A DNA stretch of 64,000 nt from Fragilariopsis cylindrus CCMP1102 (GCA_900095095.1 FMBT01000348.1:203501-267500), one strand, 5' to 3'; shown: positions 23,085-34,765, counted from the stretch's first letter. Program-made: numbers and translations. Notes: generated from the letters alone by a model not told the origin.

Positions 23085-24764
23085 CCTTGAGATCATCAAC
23101 ATAAATAGCTAAGTTGTCGTGCAAATTAAATCTAGTTCAAGCACAGGTAAACTGGTACTCGCTTAGTATAATGTTATATCCTACGCGAGAAATATCTAAC
23201 AAGTAGTCGGTTGTGTTATCTTGGGCGCTCCCGCTGTTTTGACTGCTTGATTTGATGTTCATTTCTTTGTGTCAACTCGAATGCATAGATTTTATATTGG
23301 GATTGCTTTTCCTCGTTGATTTTAACACGCGCCTTTTTTAGCTGCTCCATTGCTGTATCTTTTGTTACAAAATTCAAATACCTTGATAGACAAGAATTCA
23401 ATATAATAAATATTTAGTACGACTGTAGTACGCATAGGTCCTAGTTTCTACACCGCATATAACCATTAGGGAAATATGCACGGTATTCCTTCTAGAATAG
23501 TAGCAACTAGGTGGTGTGGAGGGATTTTTTATTCGTGTTACCAGGACAGCATAGCATTGACCAATTGTAGAATACAACATGAACTCAACAATTGAAGCCG
23601 TCTACCTTCTATTTGTTTTAATCCATTAGCATACATAGTCTACTATAATCTTGGACATAAACTTGAGGAGGAAAGGACCAAATGGTTTGTCCAACAACTG
23701 CACCATAGGTAAGTCATCTCTATATTTAAAGGAAGATATACTACTGTTGGATCTTCTTGTAGTAATAATGATTGTCATGTCAACAGGATAACATGCGCCT
23801 TATCATATCATAATAACCTGAAGCTATTACCAGGGTCATATTGTAATAAGTACAATAGAGCCTACTTTATGTTGTTTCTGATAATTGGGATTGATGGAAA
23901 ACACCAGTTTTGCGATGGCGTAGGTGATATTATGCTGCTTCAAGTAATGTTTACCAGCAAAACTTAGTTGAAGAAGTGCTTACCCGCCGCTCAGCATCCT
24001 TACTCCCATCTCCAGACTATTCCATATTTTTGCTTGAGCACGCAAATAAAAAAAGTTGGACCGGCTGTTATTTCTTATTTTCGTGCTCACACTATTACTT
24101 CATCTGAAAAACTAAGGTCAAAAATGAAAAGTGTTGAAAGTAACATTCTTATCCGCTTTTATTTCCATCAGTATCTCATCTCTGGCAGAATAAACACACA
24201 TACACACACACATCTATATCCTTCACACTATAATTGCAGAGTAATCTTACATACTCTCATTGCTGTGTAACAGACTTGAAGTATTCACTAAAAAAAGTGA
24301 TTCCCAAATCATGTAAATAATATATTCAACAATAATGTACTGGACAATTTTGATTGACTATGCTTTACCATATCACTGTCTGCTCATTGTTAATAACTTA
24401 GATATGAAACATGTGTAAATAATAATCTTGCCCTTCTCTGTATTTTTACATATGGATGTGAAATACACATGCAATAGATCTTGTACAGATCCATGCAATA
24501 GATCTTGTACAGATGTGATTTTTTTCCTCAAACAACCAACAACCAAGTGGACTTAAAGTCAGATGGTTGCAATGGCCACTTTTTATAGCACAAAAGTACA
24601 TTCTAAATCGTTCAAGCTAAGATTATTTTCTGAGATAAAATGATCTCAAATAAGTAATGAAAAGTGCTTGCGTGTGTATATAAACTATTAGAATGAAAAT
24701 AGTTCCTAAAAAAGACTACGGTCTATGTGTCAGAAAAGAAAAAGGATATTATGTATTATACATT
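23085..24764. other. Gene-free interval
   Basis: No gene can be supported. A 61-aa minus frame at 23216-23401 with a charged helical end was considered and left out. Direct repeats of ATGCAATAGATCTTGTACAG occur at about 24470 and 24493. Confidence 0.4.
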
Positions 24765-27700
24765 TCAGTTCTTGCCTTTGCTCTCCAAAATTTTCGAATC
24801 TGTCAAGCCTGAAGAGTTAGTACGAAATAGGTAGGGAGTCAATGCATATGCACTGATTCCAAGGAGTACAAAATGTTGTCGCAATTTCGGCAACTCTTTG
24901 GAGATACCTACATTGAATAGAAATGATGCGGCGATTCCGGCAACTGGTACTAGGAGAGAAGCGACCAACGGAATTTGGCGGGCCTTGCGTTCTCTTCTAT
25001 GACCATCGGATGTTATATCCATCACGGTTTCGCAAATTTTGATAGTTCTTTCATAGGATGGATCTACAACACCTTTCGCTCGGTTGACATCGGCTTTTTT
25101 CATTACACCCTCAGCAAACTGGTAAAATGTATCATGTACTTCATCAAGATTGTTGGTTCGCAAAATTAGTTTACAGGAGGTTCCCTTACGAATCTTCACC
25201 ACGCCAGTGAAGACATTAGAATTGCTGTAACAATGTTCAATGTAGCAATGGCCATGACTTGCGGAATAGCACAAAATCGAAAGATTTCCGTACATCTTAG
25301 CTTTGACAGGTAAAGTAAACAGTCCGGTGCTAGTTCTAAGGCGTCTGTGACCAATTCATTTAGACATTCCAAAGATCGCATGTGAGCTTCGGGGTCACTT
25401 TGTTGCGTAAAGTATCCTAATTCACCCGTTTTAGAGTATTTTTTCCAAATAGTCTGTGGCCAGAAAGCACGGTTATCGACGTAATCCTCTAAATAGTCAC
25501 GGATGATATTAGTCTTTTGCAAAAATAGTCCCATCTGATCACTCAAAAATAGTTCACTGGCAAATGATGCCTTTTCCAATCCCGACGCTACAAACAACCG
25601 ACTAAGTCCTTCACCGACAAGTCCGGCCACAAAATGACAGTATCGGTTGTACTGGTCCACGTCGGTAGTACCTTGACCAAGATCCTTACCGACGAATTCT
25701 GCCATTCCGGTTGCCATTCTTTGGGTGATATCTATAATGACGCGTCTCGATTTATCACTCAATTTGGCGAATACACGATGGCATTTATCAAATTTTTGAA
25801 GCAGCAATTTTTCGTCAGCTTCACCAACTCCATCCATCGTCCACGTGGGATCAGCAAGCGCAGTTTTGTGGAAGTTCAAAAGATGTTTGATCTTAACCTC
25901 TTGACTCGGAAATGATGTTGTATCATCCTCGATTGTATCCAAAGCTCTTAGGACGAGGTAAAAAATAAGAATATCTACTAACATCGTCGATGGAAGTTGT
26001 CGGATAACGGCCGCGAAACTTCGAGAGACTTTCACTAGAATTTCGTCACAAAAGGCCAGATCATCAGGATCGAAAGTTTCACGAATGAAAGGCGTATCAA
26101 GGTTCGATTTTAATGGCTTGATATACAAGAATGTAACAGCTGAGAAGACTTCGTCGATATGCGAGAGTTGCTTGGAGAGGGGTTCCTTGTGAGTCTTGAT
26201 TTTTCCATAGGCACCTTGCTTTTTGCTATACAAAACAAGATCGATCGATGGATACATAAAAAATGGAATGGATATGACGAAAGAAGAAAAAATTAAGGTA
26301 GAGGCGTATGTATGAGTGCATGATATGTTTTGCAATGTTACTTTTTCTTTTTTGAATAGTTTAGGTTCTCTCTTTAAAGGGATCTACGAATTTGTCTTAT
26401 GTTTTGTTTGCACTTTCAAAGAGTTGGAGCAAATTAAACTAGTAATTTACCTTTGATCTCCTTCAATTTCTTTAGTAGCAAAAAGTGGACCTGCCTTGCC
26501 CCCACCACCTAAATGTTCTGTAGAAAAAGGAGATGATCCGAGACAAAAGATGGAATAAAAGGGAAAACATCAGACCACATCATCGACGTAAAAAACCACA
26601 GAACAAAAAAGAAAGGAACGAGGAATAAAATAAAAAACCCATATTTTTATTGCTTCGTGACGTGAGAAGTAATTTTATTTACCTTCGGGTGGATCGAAGC
26701 AATGAATGGTGGTATAGTCACAATGCTTGTCTGTGGTCATGGTCTGTTTCAAATCTTTCCACCAGGAATCTAACAACCATTTTTTACAAATCAAACGAAA
26801 CCACGGTGAAAACAATAATGATTTATCCTCCATCATATCAATGAGACCCTGTCGTGTCACCCATTTAACAGCATCGACTTCATCAGGATGTGGTTTAACG
26901 GTCAGGTCCGACTTGGATGGTACACACAAGAATAGGACATAATCAATTTCATGTTCACCCCATTCACTTTGAAATTATAACGAGAAAAAAGATGAATGAA
27001 TGGATGAATAATAATTAGTGAATAGTTTGGAATTTCAGATTCCTATTGTAGAATAGATAAACAAATAAGTACATAAGTACATAAATAGACATACAGAAAA
27101 GCTGTTGTAGTTTCTTCTAAAAACCTCACTTACCTATCTGGTCCGTGCGTGACGGTATCGGCAGCCCAATAATGTAAACGAGTTAAAAACTTAAAGTTGT
27201 TAATTGGAAGTTGTTCGGATGGGATACCAAGTTCATGATCAAGTTTACGAATAGCGGCTTCCTTGGCACCCATAGTAGTTCCGTCCGCAACATCTTTCGG
27301 TTGATCAACTTCAGAAGGTTCCATCCCATGAAGTGGATGGGAACAGCATGTGTTCGTCCAAACCTATTAAAAATAAGATAAAATATTCATTCATCATCAT
27401 AATTTTAGAATAATTGCATTTAGAAAGCAAGTTAGGACAAATAATAGGGAATATATCACCAGTGCGTCTCATCAAGTTTACAACATTATATTAAAATGTT
27501 CGCGAAGTATATTATAAATAAAGGTCAACAGCAAAAATACTATTATTCTTGGGGAATTAAATTTGAAGACACACACACTACGTACATTAGGAAATGTAAT
27601 TTTCGTTGAAGCTCGTTGTTGTAGCAAGAGTTCTCCGGTTGACTCATCAAACAAAAAGACAGAAAAGGCACGATGTAAAATAGCTCGAGGTTGTTCCATA

Positions 27701-27849
27701 GTGAATTGATGCGATAATTTCTTCGATGCACTCCCAATAACGTTATCATCGTCGTCTAATACAAGGACCGTATCCTTCTTCATCATGTCCTCTTGAGACA
27801 TAGCATTGCCGTCCCATGTCTTAGTAGTACCGGTTGTAGCAGATGTCAT
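24765..27849 (-). CDS. IDISQS: Isopentenyl-diphosphate isomerase-squalene synthase fusion (one 1-nt break)
   Basis: Five exons: 27849-27586, 27363-27134, 26966-26683, 26517-26451 and 26225-24765, in phase. The N-terminal half is a Nudix-type IDI with the catalytic Cys in VWTNTCCSHPL and the catalytic Glu in EWGEHEIDYVLF. A Gly-rich linker (EHLGGGGKAGPLFATKE) leads to squalene synthase with the Asp-rich motifs ALDTIEDD and NIIRDYLEDYVDNRAFWPQ, plus YCHFVAGLVGEGLSRLF. The C-terminal hydrophobic segments (LVASLLVPVAGIAASFLF) anchor it in the ER. The protein isomerises IPP/DMAPP and condenses two FPP to squalene for sterol synthesis; the fusion is known in diatoms. One base is missing near 25234-25240, between IATLN and CYSNSNVFTG. 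Repaired length is 2307 nt, 768 aa. A TACAGTA heptamer lies 73 bp upstream (27922-27928). Confidence 0.93.
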
Positions 27850-28298
27850 ATTTTCTTTTCTTTTCTGAGTTTCGTTTATTACACCGGTAATGAATAAATC
27901 AATCAATACGATACAGTTCTTTACAGTAGTAACGACAAGACAAGGTTGTGTTATGATGTGTGGTAGCTATATGAGAAAGACAAAATCAAAGCATGAATAT
28001 TAATTAGTAAAAGAAAATTTCTCATGAACAATGCGATGGAAAAGCGTTAAACGAGCGTTTAACATGCTGAGTGAGCTTACGGAGGACAGACCATCATAAA
28101 TTTAAAATTTAAACAAGATTTAAAGTGAGTCAACAAGTCCGAAGTGTCAGTAAATAACAAAATTCTGACTTTAGAGATCAAAAGAGTTGTGCTGTGATGA
28201 ATGCGTGTGTCAGTAGTTAGTTACAAAATGAAGAATCCTAAAAGTAAAGGAGATATCTTAGACTTTAGAGGAAGCGATTGCTGATTCATATATCCCGG
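27850..28298. other. Divergent promoter between IDI-SQS and the LON-domain gene
   Basis: Contains the TACAGTA heptamer at 27922-27928. No coding sequence is seen. Confidence 0.5.
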
Positions 28299-29477
28299 AT
28301 GCCGATGCTTGCACAAGTAATCACAATGATTAGAGCTACATCACTATTATTTGTACTCATAATACCGTTATTTGGAGTGATAACAGTTCAGTCGCTAGTA
28401 GCACCGATAACTCCCTCGTCGACGACGACATTCATCATACGCCAGAATTCAAGAACGTCGTCGACGCAGCAATACATATCGCAAAATGATGATCAACAGC
28501 AAGAAGAACAAGATGATGATGATTCAGAATACAGCAACAACAAAAGTAATGATAAGGAGGAAAATTACTCTGACACACCATCATCATCATCGATGTTTAG
28601 TATGGCATCATTGAACAATAGATTAAAGGAGGTGAAAGAAAAAGAATCAAAGCTTCCATTGGTTGTATTGGATTCAATGTTACCAAGGCAGGTATTAGAG
28701 CTTGAAGTGAATAATGCACTACTCATTGAGCTTGTTCGTGATTGTATCACACGTGAGAAACCATACATTGGGATGCTTGGACTTGCTCGTTTACAAACAG
28801 GTGAAACGATACATTTAACCAAGGGTGTTGAAGTCATCATCGTAGAGGACAAGTTGCAATCTATTGCTCCATCAGTGAAAGGTACAAAGCAGGAAGGAGG
28901 TGGAGGAATTAAAATGACCTTCAAAGCTACCGGTAGACGATTCGAAATTGAGAAAGAACAAGGTAGTGTCGAAACAGCAGGTGGTGGATGGACAGAAGCG
29001 AAGGTACAATTCTTAGACTCGCAACAGGAAGAGGAAGATGAAATTAATAATTATCGTAGTAATGGTGCTGATGATGAGAATGGTAACAGGAATGACGAGA
29101 ACGATGAATATAATCGTATGGCCGTTGCAAGGGCAATTACAAAATCAAATGAACTTACTAATCCTAATATGAATATGCCGAATAATTTGAGTTTAGTAGA
29201 TAGATGGATTGAATTGGCAAAAGAAAAAGAACGCACACCTGGTCAGATTAACACCTTATTGAAAGAATTAGGGAAAATACCACCAACTCATCAACCAACA
29301 GAACGTGCATTTTGGATTGGTGCACTTATTAATCCATTACCAGCCATGGGAGTCGCCCTAGAGATAAGGCCTGCTCTTCTAACTGCCAAGAAAGCAGAAC
29401 AACGAGTTGAAATAGCATTAAATGGAATACATCGTTCTATAGAATATATGGATGGCTCATCTGCGGGGCTTGTATAA
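28299..29477 (+). CDS. LON N-terminal (substrate-binding) domain protein, secretory or plastid leader
   Basis: Intact single-exon ORF of 392 aa from the first ATG (MPMLAQ); the frame is open a little further upstream without an ATG. Residues 10-32 are a strong signal peptide (ATSLLFVLIIPLFGVITVQS) followed by LVAPI. After an acidic Gln/Asp/Ser-rich spacer the domain starts with KLPLVVLDSMLPRQVLELEV, which resembles the opening strand of the LON N domain (LPL..L...LPG..L.L.V), and continues with YIGMLGLARLQTGETIHLTKGVEVII. No AAA+ or protease domain follows, so this is a stand-alone LON-N protein as in other algae. A plastid location is possible because of the bipartite-looking leader. Substrate and partners are unknown. 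Confidence 0.7.
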   Translation: MPMLAQVITMIRATSLLFVLIIPLFGVITVQSLVAPITPSSTTTFIIRQNSRTSSTQQYISQNDDQQQEEQDDDDSEYSNNKSNDKEENYSDTPSSSSMFSMASLNNRLKEVKEKESKLPLVVLDSMLPRQVLELEVNNALLIELVRDCITREKPYIGMLGLARLQTGETIHLTKGVEVIIVEDKLQSIAPSVKGTKQEGGGGIKMTFKATGRRFEIEKEQGSVETAGGGWTEAKVQFLDSQQEEEDEINNYRSNGADDENGNRNDENDEYNRMAVARAITKSNELTNPNMNMPNNLSLVDRWIELAKEKERTPGQINTLLKELGKIPPTHQPTERAFWIGALINPLPAMGVALEIRPALLTAKKAEQRVEIALNGIHRSIEYMDGSSAGLV

Positions 29478-30429
29478 AAACTAATACTTATGATGGATAA
29501 GAAATTAACGATAATTAATAGTAATCTTTTTCCTTCTTCTATAGAAATAAAATAATATAACCATGTTTCTGTTAAATTAAACAATAACCTACTGTACTAT
29601 AAATCTTCAACTTTGTTCTTAGATGCTACCTTATTGGCTGAATTTTTAACTGAGGTCACCAGCTTTGGCTTAACCATTTTTATATCCATTGACATTTGCA
29701 GTCATCCTAATCCGCACTTCTTTGGAAGCTACCCTGCTGCTGTTGAATTGATTCCCTCTATGAATATTACCACAAAGAATGTATAGATGAACAACCTAGT
29801 CAGATTTTGCCCCCCCCCCCCCCCCCTCCTACACACACACACACCCTTGTGTCCCAGCTGCCCAAGATGGAATTAAAAGGAACAGGAAGAAGTGAAGTAT
29901 GTGAAGTATGTGAGTAAGAATTTTACCAAAAAAATGTTCCCTTTCATTTTATCTCGTAAATGTTGAACCAATGACGGAGACAAGATATGTGTTGATTTGC
30001 AAAAGAAGCCAGCAAAACACAATCAAATGACAAAAAATCACATAAGCATGTTACATATAAATTGATGCTGTTTTTTGTTGCCCAGAAATGATATCTGTTG
30101 ATTTGTAAACAAATAAATAATGATAGCTTCATATTATAATGAGATAGTTGATTCACAACAGAAATTGCATTATTAGTATCATCGCGATTTGGCGGATTGA
30201 GTTTTCAGTCCCGTTGAAGCGTCTAGATTATATTTCCGGTATGTGGGGGACTGTTCAATTAGTGATTCACAGTCATTTAAAAAAATCACCAAGATATGAC
30301 CACTACAAAAAAAGACAACAATAACTGACATTAAAACTCTCATCTTGCTTGTTCTTGTTTTAATTCAGCCTACAAACGAAATTTTCCATACAACATTCGA
30401 ACATTAATCGTACATAGAAGAACAAGAAG
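29478..30429. other. Intergenic region with poly-C tract
   Basis: No gene is seen. A run of about 16 C (29811-29826) is followed by (CA)n. AT-rich DNA fills the remainder up to CAP exon 1. Confidence 0.5.
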
Positions 30430-32214
30430 ATGCCGCCCAACGACAGAAGTAAGACGAAGGTTGTCGATCCCCTCCGCGAATTTCTTGAAACCGTAACCAC
30501 AAGACTTGAAGCATTGGAATTACATTGTGGAATTTCCACAATGCAGCTCATCTTCGTCGTCGTCGTCAGCTCAGGCCCTATCGGGCTCCAATAGTCACGG
30601 ATTACAAAAGACTCCGTCTTCTCGATACATAGCAGGCTCTGGTACGTTTGACATGGCTTAATCATGCCCGGCTTGATGTTGCTGTTGAATTGATACTGAT
30701 GTTTATTTTTTGTTCATTACATACTATTTTGTTGATTGATAGCTTTCTAATCGTCGTTGTTTTTCCACTCATTCATTATTAACCTTTCAAAATCAACAAC
30801 TCGAATGATCGATACGAACAATCACACAAAAATAGCGATCGAATCTCCGGGTATAAAGTCATTCGATAAGTACTACAATACACATGTTTACAAATGTGCC
30901 GATAGTTGTGATGACTTACAAATGGGCGAGATTGGAAAATTATTTACCAATGTTTTTGAAGGGATGCGTTATGTTGTCGTCTTGGCGGCGAGGTCGAAGC
31001 AACCCACCGATATTTCTGAGATTCTACCTCATTTAAAGGCTATGACGGAACCGATGGGTGAAATTCGGAAATTGCGCTTGAAGCGAGAGTTCGACAATCA
31101 TCAAAAGGCGATCATGGAAATGATGGCGTGCTGTTCGTGGGTGACCTGTCAAGCGCCTTCACAATTACCGGCACCATTCGTTCGAGAATGTGTCGGATCC
31201 AGTGATTTTTGGTCTAATAGAATTCGCAAGGAATTTAAAGGGAAAGATGATGAAAAGTCCAAACTACACTTGGCCTTTTGTGACAACCTCAAGGCAACGT
31301 TATTGGAGTTGGTAAATTATATAACAGAATATCACAAGATTGGTCTCACGTTCAATCCGAAGGGTGTTTCATTGGCGGAAGCATCAATTCGAATGACAGA
31401 CAATCCGATGCAGGATGCAGCAGTCGAAGCTAACCGTAAGAAGGACAAGCAGGCAAACAAGAAAAATCAGGATCTTGGTACCACCGTCAAGGTAGGCAAC
31501 ATGCTTGGTCTTGTTAGTGAATTGGTGAACCGTCGCTCAGATGATGGATCATCAGCAGCTACGGGATTACGAAAAGTTTCAAAAGATCAACAAACGTGGC
31601 GAAAAGAATTCAAGGGCAGTGAAAAGAAGGTAGAAAACGTCATCGCAGCAACTTCTCCCTCGTCGTCCGCCGGTCCGAAGAAATTACCGAGGAAGAAAAA
31701 GGTGGGTCTTCCTGTTCTTGAATACCAAGAAAGAGGAACCAAATGGATCATCGAGAATCACGATAAGGAAACTGCTAAATCCGTTTCGGACACTGGTATA
31801 TTGGAAGTGGAGATTACGGATCCTAAACAACAAGTTTATATCTATAATTGTGAAGAAGTTACCATCAAAGTGAAAGGACTGAAATTCAAATCGATTATTG
31901 TTGATAAATGTACGAAGGTCAATGTTATTTTCCCTACTATTATCAGTGGTTGTGAAATCGTCAATAGTAAAAAGATTGCCGCACAGAGTGACGGTGTATG
32001 CCCGGTATTTACAATCGACAAGACCGTTGGTGTTTCAGTATATTTGAGTAAGGAATCAGCAGCCACTTCGTCCTTCACAACTAGTATGAGTTCCGAGATG
32101 AATGTTTCGATTCCAGACGGAGATGATTATAAAGAAATACCGATCCCGGAACAATTCGTCCACAAAATTACTGCTGGTGGTTTGTCGTCTGATGTTTCCG
32201 AGTTATATAGATAA
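30430..32214 (+). CDS. CAP: Adenylyl cyclase-associated protein (CAP), actin regulator (one 1-nt break)
   Basis: Two exons, 30430-30641 and 30836-32214 (G|GTACGT donor, AAATAG|CG acceptor, phases match). The N-terminal helical-folded domain includes LREFLETVTTRLEALE, then AIESPGIKSFDKYYNTHV, and FWSNRIRKEFKGKDDEKSKL. The C-terminal CARP beta-solenoid contains KWIIENH, QVYIYNCEEVTIKVKG, KINSIIVDKC-like KFKSIIVDKCTKVNVIF and VCPVFTIDKTVGVSVYLSKE. CAP recycles cofilin-bound ADP-actin. The central proline-rich segment is reduced to a Lys/Pro stretch (PKKLPRKKKVGLPV). One extra T appears in a TTT at 30533-30535; removing it joins LELHCGI to PQCSSSS. Repaired length is 1590 nt, 529 aa. The downstream region carries a diverged tandem repeat. 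Confidence 0.88.
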
Positions 32215-32215
32215 G

Positions 32216-32470
32216 TCGAGTCACCATGTCGTTCTGATGATGAAGAAAACGAAATGACCCGATAAGTAAGTATCTGATGCGTACAAGCGCTTGTTCGGAA
32301 GATTAATGACAGTTGCCCTCTATGTCGCACAGTCGTCACCATGTCGTTCTGATGATGAAGAATAACTCGATAAGTATGTATCTAATGCGTATATTTTAAT
32401 GTGACAATTTGCGACACCGCAATATCATGCAAGTAATTGTTCGGCAAATTGAATGACAATTGCCCTCTAT
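32216..32470. repeat. Diverged tandem repeat in the CAP 3' region
   Basis: Two copies (about 32216-32327 and 32333-32470) share GTCGTTCTGATGATGAAGAA, CGATAAGTA.GTATCT.ATGCGTA, TTGTTCGG and TTGCCCTCTAT in the same order. The second copy has a roughly 30-bp insertion. The repeat begins right after the CAP stop codon, so it probably belongs to the 3' UTR. Confidence 0.75.
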
Positions 32471-32996
32471 AGTAATCATAGCTGTATCATAAACAAAACA
32501 CTCGTAGCTATTCTATAATGTAGTAGTTACAATTTGTTACCATAGATTATATCTAGTAGTATTGAATACATGGTACTTCAATGGTAGTAGTTATATATGT
32601 ATGTCATAAGGAGACGTGAATAATTAAAACGTCTATACAGTTGGGTCGATAAAGAATGAATTCGAGCCCCGCTACTGGTCATCCAGAGATCAAGGATGCG
32701 AGTGAGTGTGTCTTTTTGTTTTCAATTAATCTCTTACCAGCACGATACCCAAGCAAAATTATATTTCTTTCCAATGCTGTAGACCTAAGAGACCCCCCCC
32801 CCCCCCCCCCTACCCCGGGGCTATCAATACAGTCTGATTTATTGGTCAATTTACACGCGTACTGCTGTGTACCTTATTTGACTCAAGTCGATGCCATGTT
32901 TTGCAGAAGATCAGTACCCACTGTGAGATGAGACTGATGAATTATACCCAATTATTTGACACATGAAAATAAATACTGCCGCAAATAGATAGATGA
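32471..32996. other. Convergent intergenic region with poly-C tract
   Basis: No gene is seen. A C18-like run at about 32791-32808 is flanked by ordinary AT-rich DNA. Confidence 0.45.
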
Positions 32997-34290
32997 TCAA
33001 TATGGAGGTGACATTACGTGTTTGAGTAATACAGCTTTATCGTGAGTTTCCCCTGTCGCCGCGTCTTCGTCATCTAAAAAGGTGATTGTGACGAACATCC
33101 CTCCTCCAGCAGCTTTCCGTGGTTGTTGTGCAATAGTACCCTGATAAAAGGAGGTCGTATCCGGGTAGACGGCAAATACCACATCTCCCGAACGTATATT
33201 TCTCATACGTTCTAAAATAATGACAGATGATGCGGGGAGGTTGAACACTTTACAAAAGAGATTATTTGGGTGGAGGCGAGAAAAGAAGAAGAAGAAGCCT
33301 TGTAAGCACAATAGCGAAGTAACAAGGAAGCAAAACATCGTAACCCCGATTCCTCACGACAATAATATTCATCACGAAAATATAACTGTATGATGATGAT
33401 ATAGGACTATATATATACATATGTACATATGTATATATATAACTTCCTATATCTATGATAGCTATTATGCACGTACCCTTGTTACTTTCAACATCCTCGT
33501 CGCTTAGGGTGAACATTCCTGTTTTTGGATCGTGTGTGACAACCTTTGCTAAAATCCAATCGGATGTCCCAGGAACTTGTATAGCTGCAAGATCGTTTAG
33601 TTTTGGGGCACCTCTACCCCTACCAACCGTTCTAGATGATGATGACGTCCCCGTTCCTGTCGCCGATAATCCTGCTGCTGTTGAGGCTAACTGGTTCATC
33701 GTAGCTGTAGCATTTGATGGATGATGATGATGGAAATCGGGTCCATTTCTCGTCGATAAGGATAATTCCATTTCCCTTTGCCTTAAATCTGCATCGAGTT
33801 TCTGATATAAGTTGTCTATCATTTTGTAGGTTTGTTTTGCGATCTCTACCTTCTCCTCGGCTTGCTGTAATGAATCTGCTCGCAACGATTCAATTTGTGA
33901 CAGTGTTGTCGGTTCGTGAACATACGCCATTAATTCTTCAGTGGTTGGGATTACGACAGGTAGTTCTTCGTCTCGTGGAACCATTTTTTCGTCGTCGTCG
34001 TCGTCGTCGTCATCGTCATCGTTTTTATTATTATCACTTCTAATGTCGTCATTATTCGACAACACACGTACCCCTTCGCCATCGACTACTTCCAAACGCC
34101 CAATCTTATCTTCCACCCGACGGATATAATCTAATTGCAACCTCATCGTCTCATCCATTAATGTTGAACAAGAACCGTCCATATCTTTCATGAGATCGAG
34201 ATTCCGCCGTAGCTCTGCGGGTAGAGTCGAAAGACTCTCAATGAAGCCTTCTAGATATGTTTCACCGTCAACTAAACTTCCAGATGACAT
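32997..34290 (-). CDS. ING N-terminal domain fused to SGF29 tandem Tudor domain
   Basis: Two exons, 34290-33477 and 33247-32997 (AAGG|GTACGT, GTAAAG|TG), giving 1065 nt and 354 aa in an intact frame. Residues 10-62 read YLEGFIESLSTLPAELRRNL and LMKDMDGSCSTLMDET, the helical ING domain that docks on HAT/HDAC complexes. Acidic poly-Asp and coiled-coil segments follow. Residues about 230-354 form an SGF29-type Tudor pair: AAIQVPGTSDWILAKVVTHD, then GDVVFAVYPDTTSFYQGTI and FLDDEDAATG. In SAGA, SGF29 reads H3K4me3. ING proteins normally end in a PHD finger that reads the same mark; here no PHD is present and the Tudor replaces it. The intron lies within the Tudor region and contains a perfect palindrome. 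A TACTGTA heptamer lies 80 bp upstream. Confidence 0.85.
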
Positions 34291-34369
34291 GTTAAATTTA
34301 ATTTATTTATCGGCATAGCCTTTCTGTCTCTAGTTTCAAGTTGGTCACTCACTCACTTATTTGAAGATA

Positions 34370-34376
34370 TACTGTA
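34370..34376. promoter_or_regulatory. TACTGTA heptamer upstream of ING-SGF29
   Basis: One instance of the recurrent TAC(A/T)GTA motif, 80 bp before the start codon at 34290 on the minus strand. Confidence 0.4.
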
Positions 34377-34424
34377 TATTGTTTAGAAGAATAATGCAAA
34401 ATCTACGCAGTAGAGCAGTATTAA

Positions 34425-34765
34425 TTTCTTGATGCTTAAACCTTAAGTACTTCCTCCGAGCAGCGCACATTGTTCACGAGGTAAGCCAAGATAATATTTT
34501 AACGCGCTAGATAACGCTAAAATACGCACCTTTTTGGCAGAAAAAAAAGTACGATAGAAATTTAGAATTTAGGCAATAAAAGGACGGAGAATGAGTGATT
34601 TGAAACGACGCTTTTATTTATTATTTATTATTTATTATTTTCCTCTCAAAGCACTCACTCTCCATGCTTTTGCGCACCTTAAAATATCATGATGGCTTAC
34701 CCCGTAGACAATGTGCGCTGCCCGGAGGAAGTACTGTAGGCCTGAAGATCAAAAAAATTGATACG
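34425..34765. mobile_element. MITE-like foldback element with about 75-bp inverted repeats
   Basis: The left arm (about 34425-34515) and right arm (about 34660-34765) are imperfect inverted copies. TACTTCCTCCGAGCAGCGCA and CATTGTTCACGAGGTAAGCC on the left match the reverse complement of the right (GGCTTACCCCGTAGACAATG, TGCGCTGCCCGGAGGAAGTA). The centre is AT-rich (TTATTTATTATTTATT). No ORF is present. The element sits between the divergent starts of ING-SGF29 and the membrane-protein gene. Target duplications were not resolved. Confidence 0.65.

Noticed and set aside
23216-23401. 61-aa minus-strand frame ending in a charged helix
   Set aside because: There is no ATG before an internal Met, no recognisable family and no supporting splice partner; too weak to annotate.
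30360-30665. 101-aa minus ORF opposite CAP exon 1
   Set aside because: It is antisense to the CAP N-terminal exon, whose sense frame continues the conserved protein.
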